A DNA stretch of 64,000 nt, taken from contig NZ_JACHOO010000005.1 of NCBI RefSeq assembly GCF_014199915.1, positions 1 through 64,000 on the forward strand. The letters are read 5' to 3'. The notes beneath the pieces are model-generated. The model did no database searches. It was given only the letters and a program-made list of their open reading frames with translations, and had not been told where the DNA came from. Source of the DNA: Prosthecomicrobium pneumaticum. Lineage in GTDB: Bacteria > Pseudomonadota > Alphaproteobacteria > Rhizobiales > Kaistiaceae. Shown here one piece after another: positions 34,132-42,904 of the stretch (positions are counted from its first letter, which is position 1; the number at the start of each line of letters is the position of its first letter). The position numbers were made by a program, and so were the translations under genes.

Positions 34132-35161
34132 GGCGCGTCCTCGCCGATTGCCGCTCGACCAGGCCGGCGGGCGGGATGCGGTTGACGAAGGGGGCGGTGG
34201 AAGCGTGCGCGGCGAGCTTGCGGGCGAGTTCGACCGTGCTCGCGAGCATCGCTTCGACCGGCTGGCGCACGGTGGTCAGCCCGTGCGAGGGCCAGGCGGC
34301 CATGGCGACATCGTCGAAGCCGACGACCGAGAGATCGTCGGGGATCGACAGGCCGAGTTCGCGGCGCACGCCGTCCATGAAGCCGATGGCGAGGATGTCG
34401 TTGGCGCAGAACACGCCGTCCGGCCGCGGCGAGAGCGCGGCGAAACCCGGCGCGGCGTGATAGCCCGCCTCGTAGGAGAAGAGCCCGGCCTCGATCACCG
34501 CCGGGGAGGCGAGGCCGCGCTCGACCGCCCGGCGCACGAAACCCTCGCGCCGCTCGATATTGGTCGAGGCGTCGGGGCGCGCTGCGACATAGGCGAGCCG
34601 GCGGTGGCCGCGGTCGATCAGATAGTCGGCGACCAGCGCGCCGCCGGCGGCGTTGTCGCAGGTGACGCCGAAGGCGTCGTCGTCGTTCGACAGCCGGTTG
34701 AAGAAGATCACCGGCGTGCCCGCCTCGTCGCATTCGCGCCGCGCCGCGGTCGACAGTGTCGAGGCGAGGATCACGGCGAGATCGGGCTGGTAGGTGAGGA
34801 GGAGGCGCACCGCATCGTCGATCTCGCCCGATGCGGAGGCGGCGACCAGCATGACGTTCATGTCGATCGCCCTGAGGTCCTCGGTCAGCCGCGTGACGAC
34901 CTCGGGATAGAACGGGTTGGTGATGTCCGACACCACCAGCCCGACGATGCTGGTGCGCTTGGTGATCAGGCTGCGGGCGAAGGGGTTCGGCCGATAGCCG
35001 ATCTCCGCCGCCCGCTGCAGAACGAGATCGCGCGTCTGCGGCGCGATCACGGCGTGCGGGTGGAAGGCTCGCGAGACGGTCGAGACCGACATGCCGAGGT
35101 CGCGCGCGAGGTCCTTGACGGTCACCCGCGGCTTCCGGTCCCTGTTCCTCGCGCCCGACAT
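34124..35161 (-). CDS. LacI family transcriptional regulator
   Basis: 345 residues. The LacI headpiece is VTVKDLARDLGMSVSTVSRA (13-32) with the hinge IGYRPNPFARSL. The periplasmic-binding-protein-like effector domain follows (SIVGLVVSDITNPFYPEVVT, PDGVFCANDILAIGFMDGVR, LSVVGFDDVAMAAWPSHGLT). It is embedded in the operon between the HisD-like and unknown-protein genes. The LacI-type palindromes GAGAACGTTCTC upstream of the operon (41453-41477) and before the binding-protein gene (37807-37824) are its probable operators, giving autoregulation. Effector unknown; a sugar or sugar acid is likely. Confidence 0.92.
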   Translation of the reverse strand: MSGARNRDRKPRVTVKDLARDLGMSVSTVSRAFHPHAVIAPQTRDLVLQRAAEIGYRPNPFARSLITKRTSIVGLVVSDITNPFYPEVVTRLTEDLRAIDMNVMLVAASASGEIDDAVRLLLTYQPDLAVILASTLSTAARRECDEAGTPVIFFNRLSNDDDAFGVTCDNAAGGALVADYLIDRGHRRLAYVAARPDASTNIERREGFVRRAVERGLASPAVIEAGLFSYEAGYHAAPGFAALSPRPDGVFCANDILAIGFMDGVRRELGLSIPDDLSVVGFDDVAMAAWPSHGLTTVRQPVEAMLASTVELARKLAAHASTAPFVNRIPPAGLVERQSARTRHD

Positions 35162-35191
35162 GCTCCCCCTCCGCCCGATCGGCTCCGGCGC

Positions 35192-36481
35192 TCAGGCGGC
35201 GTTCTTGCCGCCGAATCGCCGGACGCGGATGTTCGCCTGCTCCGCGTGCCCGTGGAATCCTTCCAGCATGCAGAGGCGCGAGCAATATTCCCCGACGAGC
35301 GCGCTCGCCTCGTCGGTCAGGACACGCTGATAGGTGCAGGTCTTGAGGAACTTGCCGACCCACAGGCCGCCGGTGTAGCGCGCCGCCTTCTTGGTCGGCA
35401 GGGTGTGGTTGGTGCCGATCACCTTGTCGCCATAGGCGACATTGGTGCGGGCGCCGAGGAAGAGCGCGCCATAGTTCGTCATGTTGGCGAGGAAGTAGTC
35501 CGGGTCCTTCGTCATCACCTGGACGTGCTCGGAGGCGATCCGGTCGGCCTCCTTCACCATCTCCTCATAGCTGTCGCAGACGATCACCTCGCCATAGTCC
35601 GCCCAGGACTGGCGGGCGATCTCCGCGGTCGGCAGCACACCGAGCTGGCGCTCGATCTCGGCCATCGTGTCGCGGGCGAGCTTCTCGGAATTGGTGAGCA
35701 GCACCGCCGGCGAGGTCGGGCCGTGCTCGGCCTGGCCGAGCAGGTCGGTCGCGCAGATCTCGCCGTCGACCGTCTCGTCGGCAATGACGAGCGTCTCGGT
35801 CGGGCCGGCGAAGAGGTCGATGCCGATGCGGCCGTAGAGCTGGCGCTTCGCCTCGGCGACGAAGGCGTTGCCGGGGCCGACCAGCATGTCGACAGGGGCG
35901 ATCGTCTCGGTGCCGAGCGCCATGGCGCCGACCGCCTGGATGCCGCCGAGCACATAGATCTCGTCCGCACCGGCGAGGTGCATCGCCGCGACGATCGCCG
36001 GATGCGGGCCGCCCTGGAAGGGCGGGGCGCAGGCGATGACGCGCTCGACACCGGCCACCTTGGCGGTGACGACGCTCATATGGGCGGAGGCGACCATCGG
36101 ATATTTGCCGCCCGGCACATAGCAGCCGACGGCATTGACCGGGATGTTCTTGTGGCCGAGCACGACGCCCGGCAGCGTCTCGACCTCGAGGTCCTTGATG
36201 CACTCGCGCTGCTTCTGCGCGAAATTGCGGACCTGGGCCTGCGCGAAGCGGATGTCGTCGAGGTCCTGCGGCGAGACCTTCGCGATCGCCGCCTCGATCT
36301 CCTCCGGGCTCAGCCGGAAGGAGGCGGGCGACCATTTGTCGAAGCGCTCGGACAGCTCGCGCACGGCCGCATCGCCGCGGCTCTCGATCTCGGCGAGCAG
36401 GCCTTCCACCGTGGCGCGGACCTTCGCGTCATTCGCCGCCACCGTGCTCGAATCCTGACCGCGCTTCAGATATCTCGCCAT
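35192..36481 (-). CDS. Histidinol dehydrogenase-family protein (catabolic paralogue)
   Basis: 429 residues with the full HisD fold. Metal and catalytic positions are recognisable: [11 protein letters not shown] (Gln and His ligands), [13 protein letters not shown] (catalytic Glu-His) and the C-terminal EGFHGHAEQ. The family also includes HpsN, which oxidises sulfopropanediol to sulfolactate. Such paralogues in sugar operons probably oxidise a terminal hydroxyl to a carboxylate in two NAD-dependent steps. No other his genes are nearby, and the gene lies between an ABC binding protein and a LacI regulator, so histidine synthesis is unlikely. The substrate cannot be read from sequence. Confidence 0.85.
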   Translation of the reverse strand: MARYLKRGQDSSTVAANDAKVRATVEGLLAEIESRGDAAVRELSERFDKWSPASFRLSPEEIEAAIAKVSPQDLDDIRFAQAQVRNFAQKQRECIKDLEVETLPGVVLGHKNIPVNAVGCYVPGGKYPMVASAHMSVVTAKVAGVERVIACAPPFQGGPHPAIVAAMHLAGADEIYVLGGIQAVGAMALGTETIAPVDMLVGPGNAFVAEAKRQLYGRIGIDLFAGPTETLVIADETVDGEICATDLLGQAEHGPTSPAVLLTNSEKLARDTMAEIERQLGVLPTAEIARQSWADYGEVIVCDSYEEMVKEADRIASEHVQVMTKDPDYFLANMTNYGALFLGARTNVAYGDKVIGTNHTLPTKKAARYTGGLWVGKFLKTCTYQRVLTDEASALVGEYCSRLCMLEGFHGHAEQANIRVRRFGGKNAA

Positions 36482-36544
36482 TTTGTTCCTCGTCTCGACG
36501 GATGCGGGAAGCGGGCGGCGGCCTCCGCCGCCCGCGATGTCGTG

Positions 36545-37765
36545 TCAGGGAGAGACGGTCGGCTCGACCGTCGTCAGCTTGTAGAGATCGGCCGGCGGCT
36601 CGCAGCCCTGGCAGTTGATGCCGGGCTCGTTCGGCGCCTTGACGACATCGGCCGGCAGCGGCTGGATGGTCGCGCCCGGCGTCGGCTTGCCCTCGAGCGC
36701 CGAGGCGAGCGACAGCTCCGGCAGCAGCTCGGGGTTGAACACTTCGGTGACGAAGGAGGACGGCACCTTGCCTTCGGGGAAGACGTTGCAGCCGTTCTCG
36801 AAGCGGTCGCCCTCGCAGACCTTCACCTTGTCGGCCGGCACCCAGGGCAGCGCATACTGGATGTTGGTCGGCTCGAGCGTGCGCTTGCCGGTCAGGATCT
36901 CCATCATCAGCTTGAAGGCATAGCCCGACTGCGCCGGCGGCGAGCCGGCCGAGACGCCCTTGAGGCCCTTCGCCTGCATGTCCGGATTGGCGAGCGCGAG
37001 GCGCAGGCCGTTCGAGTTCTCACCCGTGATCGGCACGAGGGCATGGCCGGCGTCGATCAGCGCCTGGATGGCACCGTATTCGCCCGCCTGCGCCCAGATG
37101 CCGTTGACGTCCGGATGGGCGGCGAGCGCCTTCGCGGTCTCCTGCTGCGTCGTGCGGTCGTCCCAGTAGGAATAGTATTCGGCGACCACTTCGATGCCGG
37201 GATACTGCTTGAAGATGTGCATGGCGCCGTCGGTGTGGCGCTTGTCGACCGAATTGCCCGGCACGCCGCGGCTGAGGAAGATCTTGCCCTTGCCGCCGAG
37301 CTCGTTGACGAGCGCCTGCGCGGTGTTCTCGCCGAAGCCCGAGGTGATGTAGCTGACGTTATAGGCGCAGGGCTCGGTCACCGTGGCGTCATAGGTGAAG
37401 AACAGCACGCCTTCCTTGCAGCCGCGCTTGATGACGCGGTTGAGCGCGGTCGAGGAGATCGGGAAGGTGATGATGCCGTCGGCGCCGGCGTCGATCATGC
37501 TCTCATAGGCGGAGATCTGCGCCTGCGGATCGGTGCCGGAGATGACCTCCGTCAGCTCGACCGTCTGGTCGTAGGGCGGCGTCGCGGCGAGCGCCTTGAC
37601 GATGTTGGCCGCCTCGGACTGCCAGGCGTTGCCGCTGTAGCTGAGGCTCAGATAGATCTTGAATTTCTTGTCCTGCGCGTCGGCGGCGCCGACGAGCGTG
37701 GCGAGCGTCAGCATCGCCGCGGTGCACAGCGCCGCGGCTTTCGCGACCGGCTTCCAGCTCTTCAT
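36545..37765 (-). CDS. Sugar ABC transporter substrate-binding protein (RbsB/YtfQ type)
   Basis: 406 residues, family 4 periplasmic binding protein. The signal peptide MKSWKPVAKAAALCTAAMLT is cut near ADA-QDKK. The core runs FKIYLSLSYSGNAWQSEAAN, DAGADGIITFPISSTALNRV and GIWAQAGEYGAIQALIDAGH. It is longer than RbsB (about 300) because of a C-terminal extension that ends with a CxxC (INCQGCEPP). The ATG was chosen, a GTG directly before it being the alternative; GGAGGAGACC is upstream. A LacI-type operator 42 bp upstream suggests it also has its own promoter. Confidence 0.9.
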   Translation of the reverse strand: MKSWKPVAKAAALCTAAMLTLATLVGAADAQDKKFKIYLSLSYSGNAWQSEAANIVKALAATPPYDQTVELTEVISGTDPQAQISAYESMIDAGADGIITFPISSTALNRVIKRGCKEGVLFFTYDATVTEPCAYNVSYITSGFGENTAQALVNELGGKGKIFLSRGVPGNSVDKRHTDGAMHIFKQYPGIEVVAEYYSYWDDRTTQQETAKALAAHPDVNGIWAQAGEYGAIQALIDAGHALVPITGENSNGLRLALANPDMQAKGLKGVSAGSPPAQSGYAFKLMMEILTGKRTLEPTNIQYALPWVPADKVKVCEGDRFENGCNVFPEGKVPSSFVTEVFNPELLPELSLASALEGKPTPGATIQPLPADVVKAPNEPGINCQGCEPPADLYKLTTVEPTVSP

Positions 37766-37806
37766 CACTTGGTCTCCTCCATCACGACCCCTTGGGGCCT
37801 CGGTTT

Positions 37807-37824
37807 GGTGAGAACGTTCTCACC
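37807..37824. promoter_or_regulatory. LacI-type operator inside the operon
   Basis: Perfect 18-bp palindrome GGTGAGAACGTTCTCACC, between the second permease and the binding-protein gene. Its 12-bp core is identical to the two sites upstream of the operon's first gene. Confidence 0.75.
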
Positions 37825-37856
37825 CACGGCCGCGAGCCCTCCGCTCTCGACCGGCA

Positions 37857-38876
37857 TCACGAACGTCCGGGCCGTCTCAGCCGGGCGAAGAGTTCCTCGC
37901 GCAGGAAGAAGAGCGCGGCGACGATGATCCCGCCCTCGATGACGGTGCGCCAGCCCTGCTCGAGGCCGATGGCGGCGATCACCGTGCCGAGCGTCGTCAA
38001 GAGGATGGCGCCGCCGACCGTGCCGACGAAGCTGCCGCTGCCGCCGAGGATCGACGAGCCGCCGATCACCACCGCGGCGATGCTCGGCAGCATGTAGCTG
38101 TCGCCCATCCGCAGCGTCGCGCCGTTCGCGTAGCCGACCAGCATCATGCCGACGAAGCCGGCGCAGACCGCGCTCGCGACATAGGCGAGGGTCGAGGCGG
38201 CACCGACCGAGACGCCGGCGACGCGGGCGGCATCCGGATTGGCGCCGACGGCATAGAGCCGGCGGCCGAACACGGTGCGGCTCTGCAGCGCCCAGCCGGC
38301 GAGAACGAAGAGGACGACGAAGAACACCACCGCCGGCACGCCGAGCCAGCTCGTCTTCATCAGAACCGTCAGGGCCTCCGGCGAGGCGCCGCGCGGCGTG
38401 CCGCTCGTATAGCCGAGCGCAGCCGAGGCGAGGATGATCGAGGTCGCCATCGTCATGATGAAGGGCGGGATCCTGAGCACCGTCACGCCGAAGCCGTTGA
38501 ACGCGCCGACGAGGCCGCAAAGGGCGAGGATGGCCGGGAGAAGATACCAGGCGCCGGCATTGCCGGCGCCGACCCAGCCGGCGGTCAGCACGCCGCCGAG
38601 CGTGATCACCGCCGGGATCGACAGATCGAGCCCGCCGATCATCACGACGAGGCCCTGACCGAAGGAGACGACGATCAGGAAGGAGGCGAGCGTCAGCACG
38701 GTGAGCACCTGGCTCCAGGAGCCGAGCGCCGGACTGACGAAGCGCGAGCCGAGGATCAGCACGATGCTGAGCGCGAAGACGACGATCGCATTGATCGTCT
38801 CCTTCGAGACGCCGCCGGAGCGGCGGTTGTCGGCGGCGCCGTCGAAACGCACCGCCCCGTTTCCTTGCGCGCTCAT
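37857..38876 (-). CDS. Sugar ABC transporter permease (RbsC family), second subunit
   Basis: 339 residues with about ten membrane helices. The CUT2 permease signatures are VMIGGLDLSIPAVITLGGVL near 75, GRRLYAVGANPDAARVAGVS and IAAVVIGGSSILGGSGSFVG. The ATG overlaps the TGA of the first permease. Two different RbsC-type subunits suggest a heterodimeric channel, as in the YtfT-YjfF galactofuranose importer. Confidence 0.92.
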   Translation of the reverse strand: MSAQGNGAVRFDGAADNRRSGGVSKETINAIVVFALSIVLILGSRFVSPALGSWSQVLTVLTLASFLIVVSFGQGLVVMIGGLDLSIPAVITLGGVLTAGWVGAGNAGAWYLLPAILALCGLVGAFNGFGVTVLRIPPFIMTMATSIILASAALGYTSGTPRGASPEALTVLMKTSWLGVPAVVFFVVLFVLAGWALQSRTVFGRRLYAVGANPDAARVAGVSVGAASTLAYVASAVCAGFVGMMLVGYANGATLRMGDSYMLPSIAAVVIGGSSILGGSGSFVGTVGGAILLTTLGTVIAAIGLEQGWRTVIEGGIIVAALFFLREELFARLRRPGRS

Positions 38877-39874
38877 CTCTGCGCTCCGTTTCCGAACAGG
38901 CGCGGCACCGCGCGGCCGAACAGGATCGCGGCGATCAGCACGAAGCCCTGGAAGATGCCGGTGTAGAAGGACGATACGCCGCCGGAGAACAGCACTTTCT
39001 GCAGGAGCATCAGCGTGCCGGCGCCGACGATCGAGCCGATCATCCCGCCGCGTCCTCCGGACAGCGACGTGCCGCCGAGCGCCACCGCGGCGAAGACGAG
39101 CATCAGCAGCGGGGCGCCGGCGTTCGGATTGCCGGTCGCCGTCTGCGCCGACAGCATGAAGCCGGCGACGCCGTAGAGAATGCCGGCACCCATGAAGGCG
39201 ACGAAGCGGATGCGCCGGACGGAGACGCCGGAGAGCATCGCGGCCTGCTCGTCGGCACCCACCGCATAAAGGCCGACGCCGGTATTGGTGCGCAGCAGCA
39301 CGAGCCAGACGAGCGCGACGGCGAGCACGACGAGGCCGGCGATCGGCACGATGCCGAACAGGCTGTCCGTCAGCTCGTAGCTCACCCAGTCGGCCACCGT
39401 GCCGCCCGGCGCGTCGAGCACGACGAGGGCGAGGCCCTGGCAGACGATCATCGTGCCGAGCGTCGCGGCGATGGTCTGCAGCCTGAGCACCGCGACGAGC
39501 CAGCCATTGACCGCCCCCACCACCGCGCCGATGGCGCAGCAGCCGAGAAGGCTCAACAGCGCGCCGCCCGGCCCTTCGAGCGGCCAGACGGCCATGAAGA
39601 CATTGGTGAGCGAGATCACCCCGGCGACCGAGAGATCGAAGCCGCGCGACAGCACGACGAGCGTCTCGCCGGCCGCGGCGATGGCGAGCGGGGCGGAATT
39701 GTTGACGAGGCTCGTAAACGTATAGGCGGAGAGCGCCCGCGGCTCCCACAGCGCATAGAGCAGATAGAGGACGAGATAGAGGAGGGTGACGATCGCCGCG
39801 CCGCCCGTCAGCGCGCGACCGATGCCGCCGCGCCGGCTGCCCGCCCCCTCGTGAACCGTGCCGACCGCGCTCAC
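38873..39874 (-). CDS. Sugar ABC transporter permease (RbsC family), first subunit
   Basis: 333 residues. It shows VVLSRGFDLSVAGVISLTNV, LYAVGADEQAAMLSGVSVRR and AVALGGTSLSGGRGGMIGSI, as expected for CUT2 permeases. The start is a GTG overlapping the ATPase stop (GTGA). It is the partner of the following permease, which has a similar layout but is clearly diverged. Confidence 0.92.
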   Translation of the reverse strand: MSAVGTVHEGAGSRRGGIGRALTGGAAIVTLLYLVLYLLYALWEPRALSAYTFTSLVNNSAPLAIAAAGETLVVLSRGFDLSVAGVISLTNVFMAVWPLEGPGGALLSLLGCCAIGAVVGAVNGWLVAVLRLQTIAATLGTMIVCQGLALVVLDAPGGTVADWVSYELTDSLFGIVPIAGLVVLAVALVWLVLLRTNTGVGLYAVGADEQAAMLSGVSVRRIRFVAFMGAGILYGVAGFMLSAQTATGNPNAGAPLLMLVFAAVALGGTSLSGGRGGMIGSIVGAGTLMLLQKVLFSGGVSSFYTGIFQGFVLIAAILFGRAVPRLFGNGAQR

Positions 39875-41424
39875 CGTGCCGCCCCCCGGGCCGCATCGGC
39901 CCCTTCCTTGCCGGGGCCGGCGGCGTGGCCGACCAGCGCGCCGACGAGACGATGTTCCTCCAGCTCGTCGCCGGCGAACTCCGCGAAGACCCGGCCGCCA
40001 TAGAGCACCAGGCAGCGGTCGGCGAGGTCGATCACCTCGGGAAGCTCGGACGAATAGAAGAGAACGGACCCGCCATCATCCGCGAAGCGGCGGATGGCGG
40101 CATAGATCGACTGCTTGGTGCCGACATCGACGCCCCGGGTGGGATCGAAGAGTAGGAGCGTGCGGGCGCCGGTGAGCAGCGTGCGGGCGAGCAGCGCCTT
40201 CTGCTGATTGCCGCCGGAGAGATCGCCGACGGGGAAGCCGAGATAGCGCTCGGCGAGATCGACATGGCCGGACACGCGGCGGGCGGCGCCCTGCTCGAGC
40301 CCCTTCCAGATCAGGCCGCCGCGGGCGATCCGCCCGGCGACCGGGAGAGTGATGTTGCCGGCCGCGGTCAGACTCGACAGGATCCCCTCGGTCTTCCGCT
40401 CTTCCGGCACATAGGCGAGCCCGCCGCCCGCCTTCAGCGCGGCGCGCGGATTGCGCAGGCTCGTCGCCGCGCCGTCGATGCGGATCGTGCCGCCGCTCGG
40501 CCGGGCGAGGCCGGCGAGGATGCGGAAGAGGTCGCGCTGGCCCTGGCCCTCGAGCGCGGCGATGCCGAGCACCTCGCCCTTGCCGAGCGTCAGGCTGACT
40601 TCCCTGAGGCTGCCGCCGGAGAGCCGGTCGAGGGCGATCACGGCCGGCGCGTCGGCCGCCGGCCGGGCGCGCACCGCCCGCTCACCGCGGACGCGGCGAC
40701 CGACCATCATCTCGAAGATGTCGGCATCGGAGGCGCCGGAGAGATCGACGGTCGCGATGCTGCGGCCGTTCCGCAGCACCGTGGCGCGGGCACAGAGCGC
40801 GCGCACCTCGGCGAGACGGTGCGAGATGTAGAGCACGGCGACGCCGCGGGCGGTGACCCGGCGGACGAGGCCGAACAGCCATTCGACCTCGGCGAGCGCG
40901 GCGGTCGGCTCGTCGAGCACCAGCACCTTCGAGGCGTGCTCCATCGCCCGCACGATCTCGAGCCGCTGCCGTTCGGCGAGGGCGAGCGCGCCGACCTTCT
41001 CGGCGGCGTCGATGCGGGAGAGGCCGTAGCGGGCGAGGATGTCGCGCGCCGCGGCCCGGGTGGCGCGCGCCGAGGCGAGACCGAGGGCGCCGCGCGGCAT
41101 GCGCGGCATCATCAGGTTTTCGGCGACCGTGAGATTGGGCAGGAGGCTCAGCTCCTGGAAGGCGGTGGCGACACCGGCAGCGCGGGAATCGAGAAGGGCG
41201 TGCGGCGCGAAAGCCGCACCGGCGAGCGTCATCCGCCCGGCATCGGGCCGCACCACGCCGCTCAGGATCTTGACGAGCGTCGACTTGCCGGCGCCGTTCT
41301 CCCCCAAGAGCGCGTGCACTTCGCCGGCCCTGAGCGACAGGTCGACGCGCTCGAGCGCCACCGTCGCGCCATAGGCCTTGGCGATGCCCTCGACGACGAG
41401 GGCGTCCGCCAACTCTCCCACCAT
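39871..41424 (-). CDS. Sugar ABC transporter ATP-binding protein (RbsA type, two nucleotide-binding domains)
   Basis: 517 residues. Domain 1 has Walker A GENGAGKST (41-49), Q-loop AFQELSLLPNLTVAENL, Walker B VLVLDEPTAAL and ISHRLAEV. Domain 2 has the family's degenerate Walker A (ALEGQGQRD), signature DLSGGNQQKALLARTL and Walker B LLLFDPTRGVD, where the usual Asp-Glu pair of LDEPTRG is shifted to Phe-Asp. Such second domains are normally weak or inactive ATPases in this family. First gene of the ten-gene operon; GGGAGGA precedes the ATG, and two LacI-type sites lie just upstream. Confidence 0.93.
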   Translation of the reverse strand: MVGELADALVVEGIAKAYGATVALERVDLSLRAGEVHALLGENGAGKSTLVKILSGVVRPDAGRMTLAGAAFAPHALLDSRAAGVATAFQELSLLPNLTVAENLMMPRMPRGALGLASARATRAAARDILARYGLSRIDAAEKVGALALAERQRLEIVRAMEHASKVLVLDEPTAALAEVEWLFGLVRRVTARGVAVLYISHRLAEVRALCARATVLRNGRSIATVDLSGASDADIFEMMVGRRVRGERAVRARPAADAPAVIALDRLSGGSLREVSLTLGKGEVLGIAALEGQGQRDLFRILAGLARPSGGTIRIDGAATSLRNPRAALKAGGGLAYVPEERKTEGILSSLTAAGNITLPVAGRIARGGLIWKGLEQGAARRVSGHVDLAERYLGFPVGDLSGGNQQKALLARTLLTGARTLLLFDPTRGVDVGTKQSIYAAIRRFADDGGSVLFYSSELPEVIDLADRCLVLYGGRVFAEFAGDELEEHRLVGALVGHAAGPGKEGADAARGAAR

Positions 41425-41452
41425 GACGTTCCTCCCGTGCCCGGATGTTCGT

Positions 41453-41477
41453 GAGAACGTTCTCCGAGAACGTTCTC
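41453..41477. promoter_or_regulatory. Tandem LacI-type operators
   Basis: Two copies of the perfect 12-bp palindrome GAGAACGTTCTC at 41453-41464 and 41466-41477, one base apart, about 30 bp upstream of the ATPase start. The same core is found at 37807-37824. The CG-centred symmetry is typical of LacI-family sites, and a LacI regulator is encoded within the operon. Confidence 0.8.
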
Positions 41478-41568
41478 AGCGATACTACCTCGCCGGCCGC
41501 CGGTCAAGCGGGCACCGGGGGCGCAGCGACGGGAGTGCGGACGGGCGGGAGGCGGACGGGGCGCTGGT

Positions 41569-41832
41569 TCAGGGTCGGGTGTCGGGGCCGCGCCGTTCGT
41601 CCCGATGGCGCCGCCGCGGCAGCGCGCCTGCCAGACCGAGCAGGCCGAGGAGACCGAGCCAGCCCATGTCGACGGCGGTATCCTCGGTGGTGACCGGATT
41701 GTCGTCGGGCGGCGCCGGCTGGGCGGCCACCGGCGTCGCCGTCGCGGCAAGCGCGATCACCGCCGCCGCCATCCATCCCTTCGCTCCGGCCATCAAGCTC
41801 GTCGGGCGGGCGGTCTTCAGTTCGTCGGTCAT
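41569..41832 (-). CDS. WGxxGxxG-CTERM-like small secreted protein
   Basis: 87 residues. An N-terminal segment with a hydrophobic stretch (WMAAAVIALAATATPVAAQP) looks like a signal peptide, followed by an acidic Pro/Asp linker. The C-terminal sorting-type tail is DMGWLGLLGLLGLAGALPRR RHRDE, a Trp-Gly then Leu/Gly helix with a basic end as in WGxxGxxG-CTERM proteins. CAGGAG lies upstream of the ATG. It stands alone between two divergent sugar operons. Function unknown. Confidence 0.65.
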   Translation of the reverse strand: MTDELKTARPTSLMAGAKGWMAAAVIALAATATPVAAQPAPPDDNPVTTEDTAVDMGWLGLLGLLGLAGALPRRRHRDERRGPDTRP

Positions 41833-41958
41833 CTCATGCGCTCCTGTTGGAGCGCCTCGAAGCGCCGGGGCACCCCGGATGTTCCCGCCCCGCCGGACAC
41901 GACACCGGAGAGGTCGAGCCGGCCCTGTGTCGCGCCGCGCCACCCGCGCGCCGGTTGC

Positions 41959-41987
41959 TTGACAGGGAGCCCGACCGGCGGCTAGGT
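41959..41987 (+). promoter_or_regulatory. Putative sigma-70 promoter of the GntR gene
   Basis: TTGACA (41959-41964), 17-bp spacer, CTAGGT (41982-41987). The expected transcription start is just ahead of the palindrome at 41999-42011. Confidence 0.5.
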
Positions 41988-41998
41988 GATCTGGTTGT

Positions 41999-42011
41999 CT
42001 GGTCCGACCAG
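41999..42011. promoter_or_regulatory. FadR-type GntR operator
   Basis: Perfect palindrome CTGGTC-C-GACCAG, which fits the FadR-subfamily pattern TNGTNNNACNA. It lies at or just downstream of the predicted start of transcription of the GntR gene, ideal for autoregulation by roadblock. Confidence 0.6.
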
Positions 42012-42021
42012 TCAGGTGCTA

Positions 42022-42828
42022 ATGCCCTTTCAGCGCAACCCCCGCGATCCCGGCTCTCCGGCTTCCGGCGCACGCGACCCCGGTCCGCGCGATCCGATGA
42101 GTCTGACCGAGCTGCCGATCCTGCGCGAAGCGATCGTCAAGCGGCCGATCACCAATGTGATCGCCGACAAGATCGCCGGGCTGATCGCATCGGGCATATT
42201 GCAGGTCGGCGACCCGCTGCCGAGCGAGCGGGAACTGGCGAGCGCGCTCAATGTCAGCCGCGACGCGGTGCGCGGCGGGGTGCAGATCCTCGCCGCCCGG
42301 GGCATTCTCGAAATCTCGCATGGTGCCCGCACAAGGGTGCGCTCGGCCGATGTCGGCCCGGTGACCGTCGGTCTCGCCACTGCCCGCGCGGTCGATGCCT
42401 ACGACCTCGATTCCGTCCACGCCGCGCGGCTGCTGATCGAGCGACAGGTGGTCGCCGACGCCGCCCGCAATATCGGTCCGCGTGAGCTCGCGCTTCTCGA
42501 CGGCCATCTCGCGACGCAGAAGAGCGCGCTCGACGATCCCGTCCGCTTCCTGATCAGCGACCGCGCCTTCCACATCGCCGTCTATCGCGCCGCGGCGAAC
42601 CCGCTGCTCGCCGATTTCAGCACCGACCTCTACGGCTACATGATGGAATATCGCCGCCGGGCCGTCGCCCGGCCGGACGCGATCGCCACGAGCTATGCCG
42701 ATCACGTCGCCATCGTCGCCGCCCTGAGGGCGCACGATCCGGAGGCGGCGGCCGCCGCCTTCGCCGTCCACACCGGCCGCATCTACACGACGACGCAGCT
42801 CCTCATCGAGGAGGGCGACGGGGCCTGA
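42022..42828 (+). CDS. GntR family transcriptional regulator, FadR subfamily
   Basis: 268 residues. The winged helix contains SERELASALNVSRDAVRGGV with the GntR PSERELA core. A helical FCD effector domain with metal-binding-type His residues follows (SDRAFHIAVYRAA, YADHVAIVAALRAHDPEAAA, VHTGRIY). ATG at 42022 is used, with AGGTG upstream; an internal ATG (MSLTEL, 42097) is an alternative and nearer the domain start. First gene of the ABC-lactonase-erythronate operon, which it presumably represses until a sugar acid is present. Confidence 0.9.
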   Translation: MPFQRNPRDPGSPASGARDPGPRDPMSLTELPILREAIVKRPITNVIADKIAGLIASGILQVGDPLPSERELASALNVSRDAVRGGVQILAARGILEISHGARTRVRSADVGPVTVGLATARAVDAYDLDSVHAARLLIERQVVADAARNIGPRELALLDGHLATQKSALDDPVRFLISDRAFHIAVYRAAANPLLADFSTDLYGYMMEYRRRAVARPDAIATSYADHVAIVAALRAHDPEAAAAAFAVHTGRIYTTTQLLIEEGDGA

Positions 42829-42904
42829 AGGGGCCGCCGGCCATCCGAACACCACGCTTGATCCGGCGCGGCCGATTCCGGCCCCGCCGCATGGGAGGAA
42901 GACT

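Noticed and set aside
35192-36481. Histidine biosynthesis hisD
   Set aside because: No other his gene is near and the gene lies in an ABC importer/LacI operon, which fits the catabolic HisD paralogues.
34130-37927. A 1265-codon open frame on the plus strand
   Set aside because: It lies antisense to the LacI, HisD-family and binding-protein genes and has the Arg/Asp/His-rich look of a high-GC shadow frame. No domain is visible.
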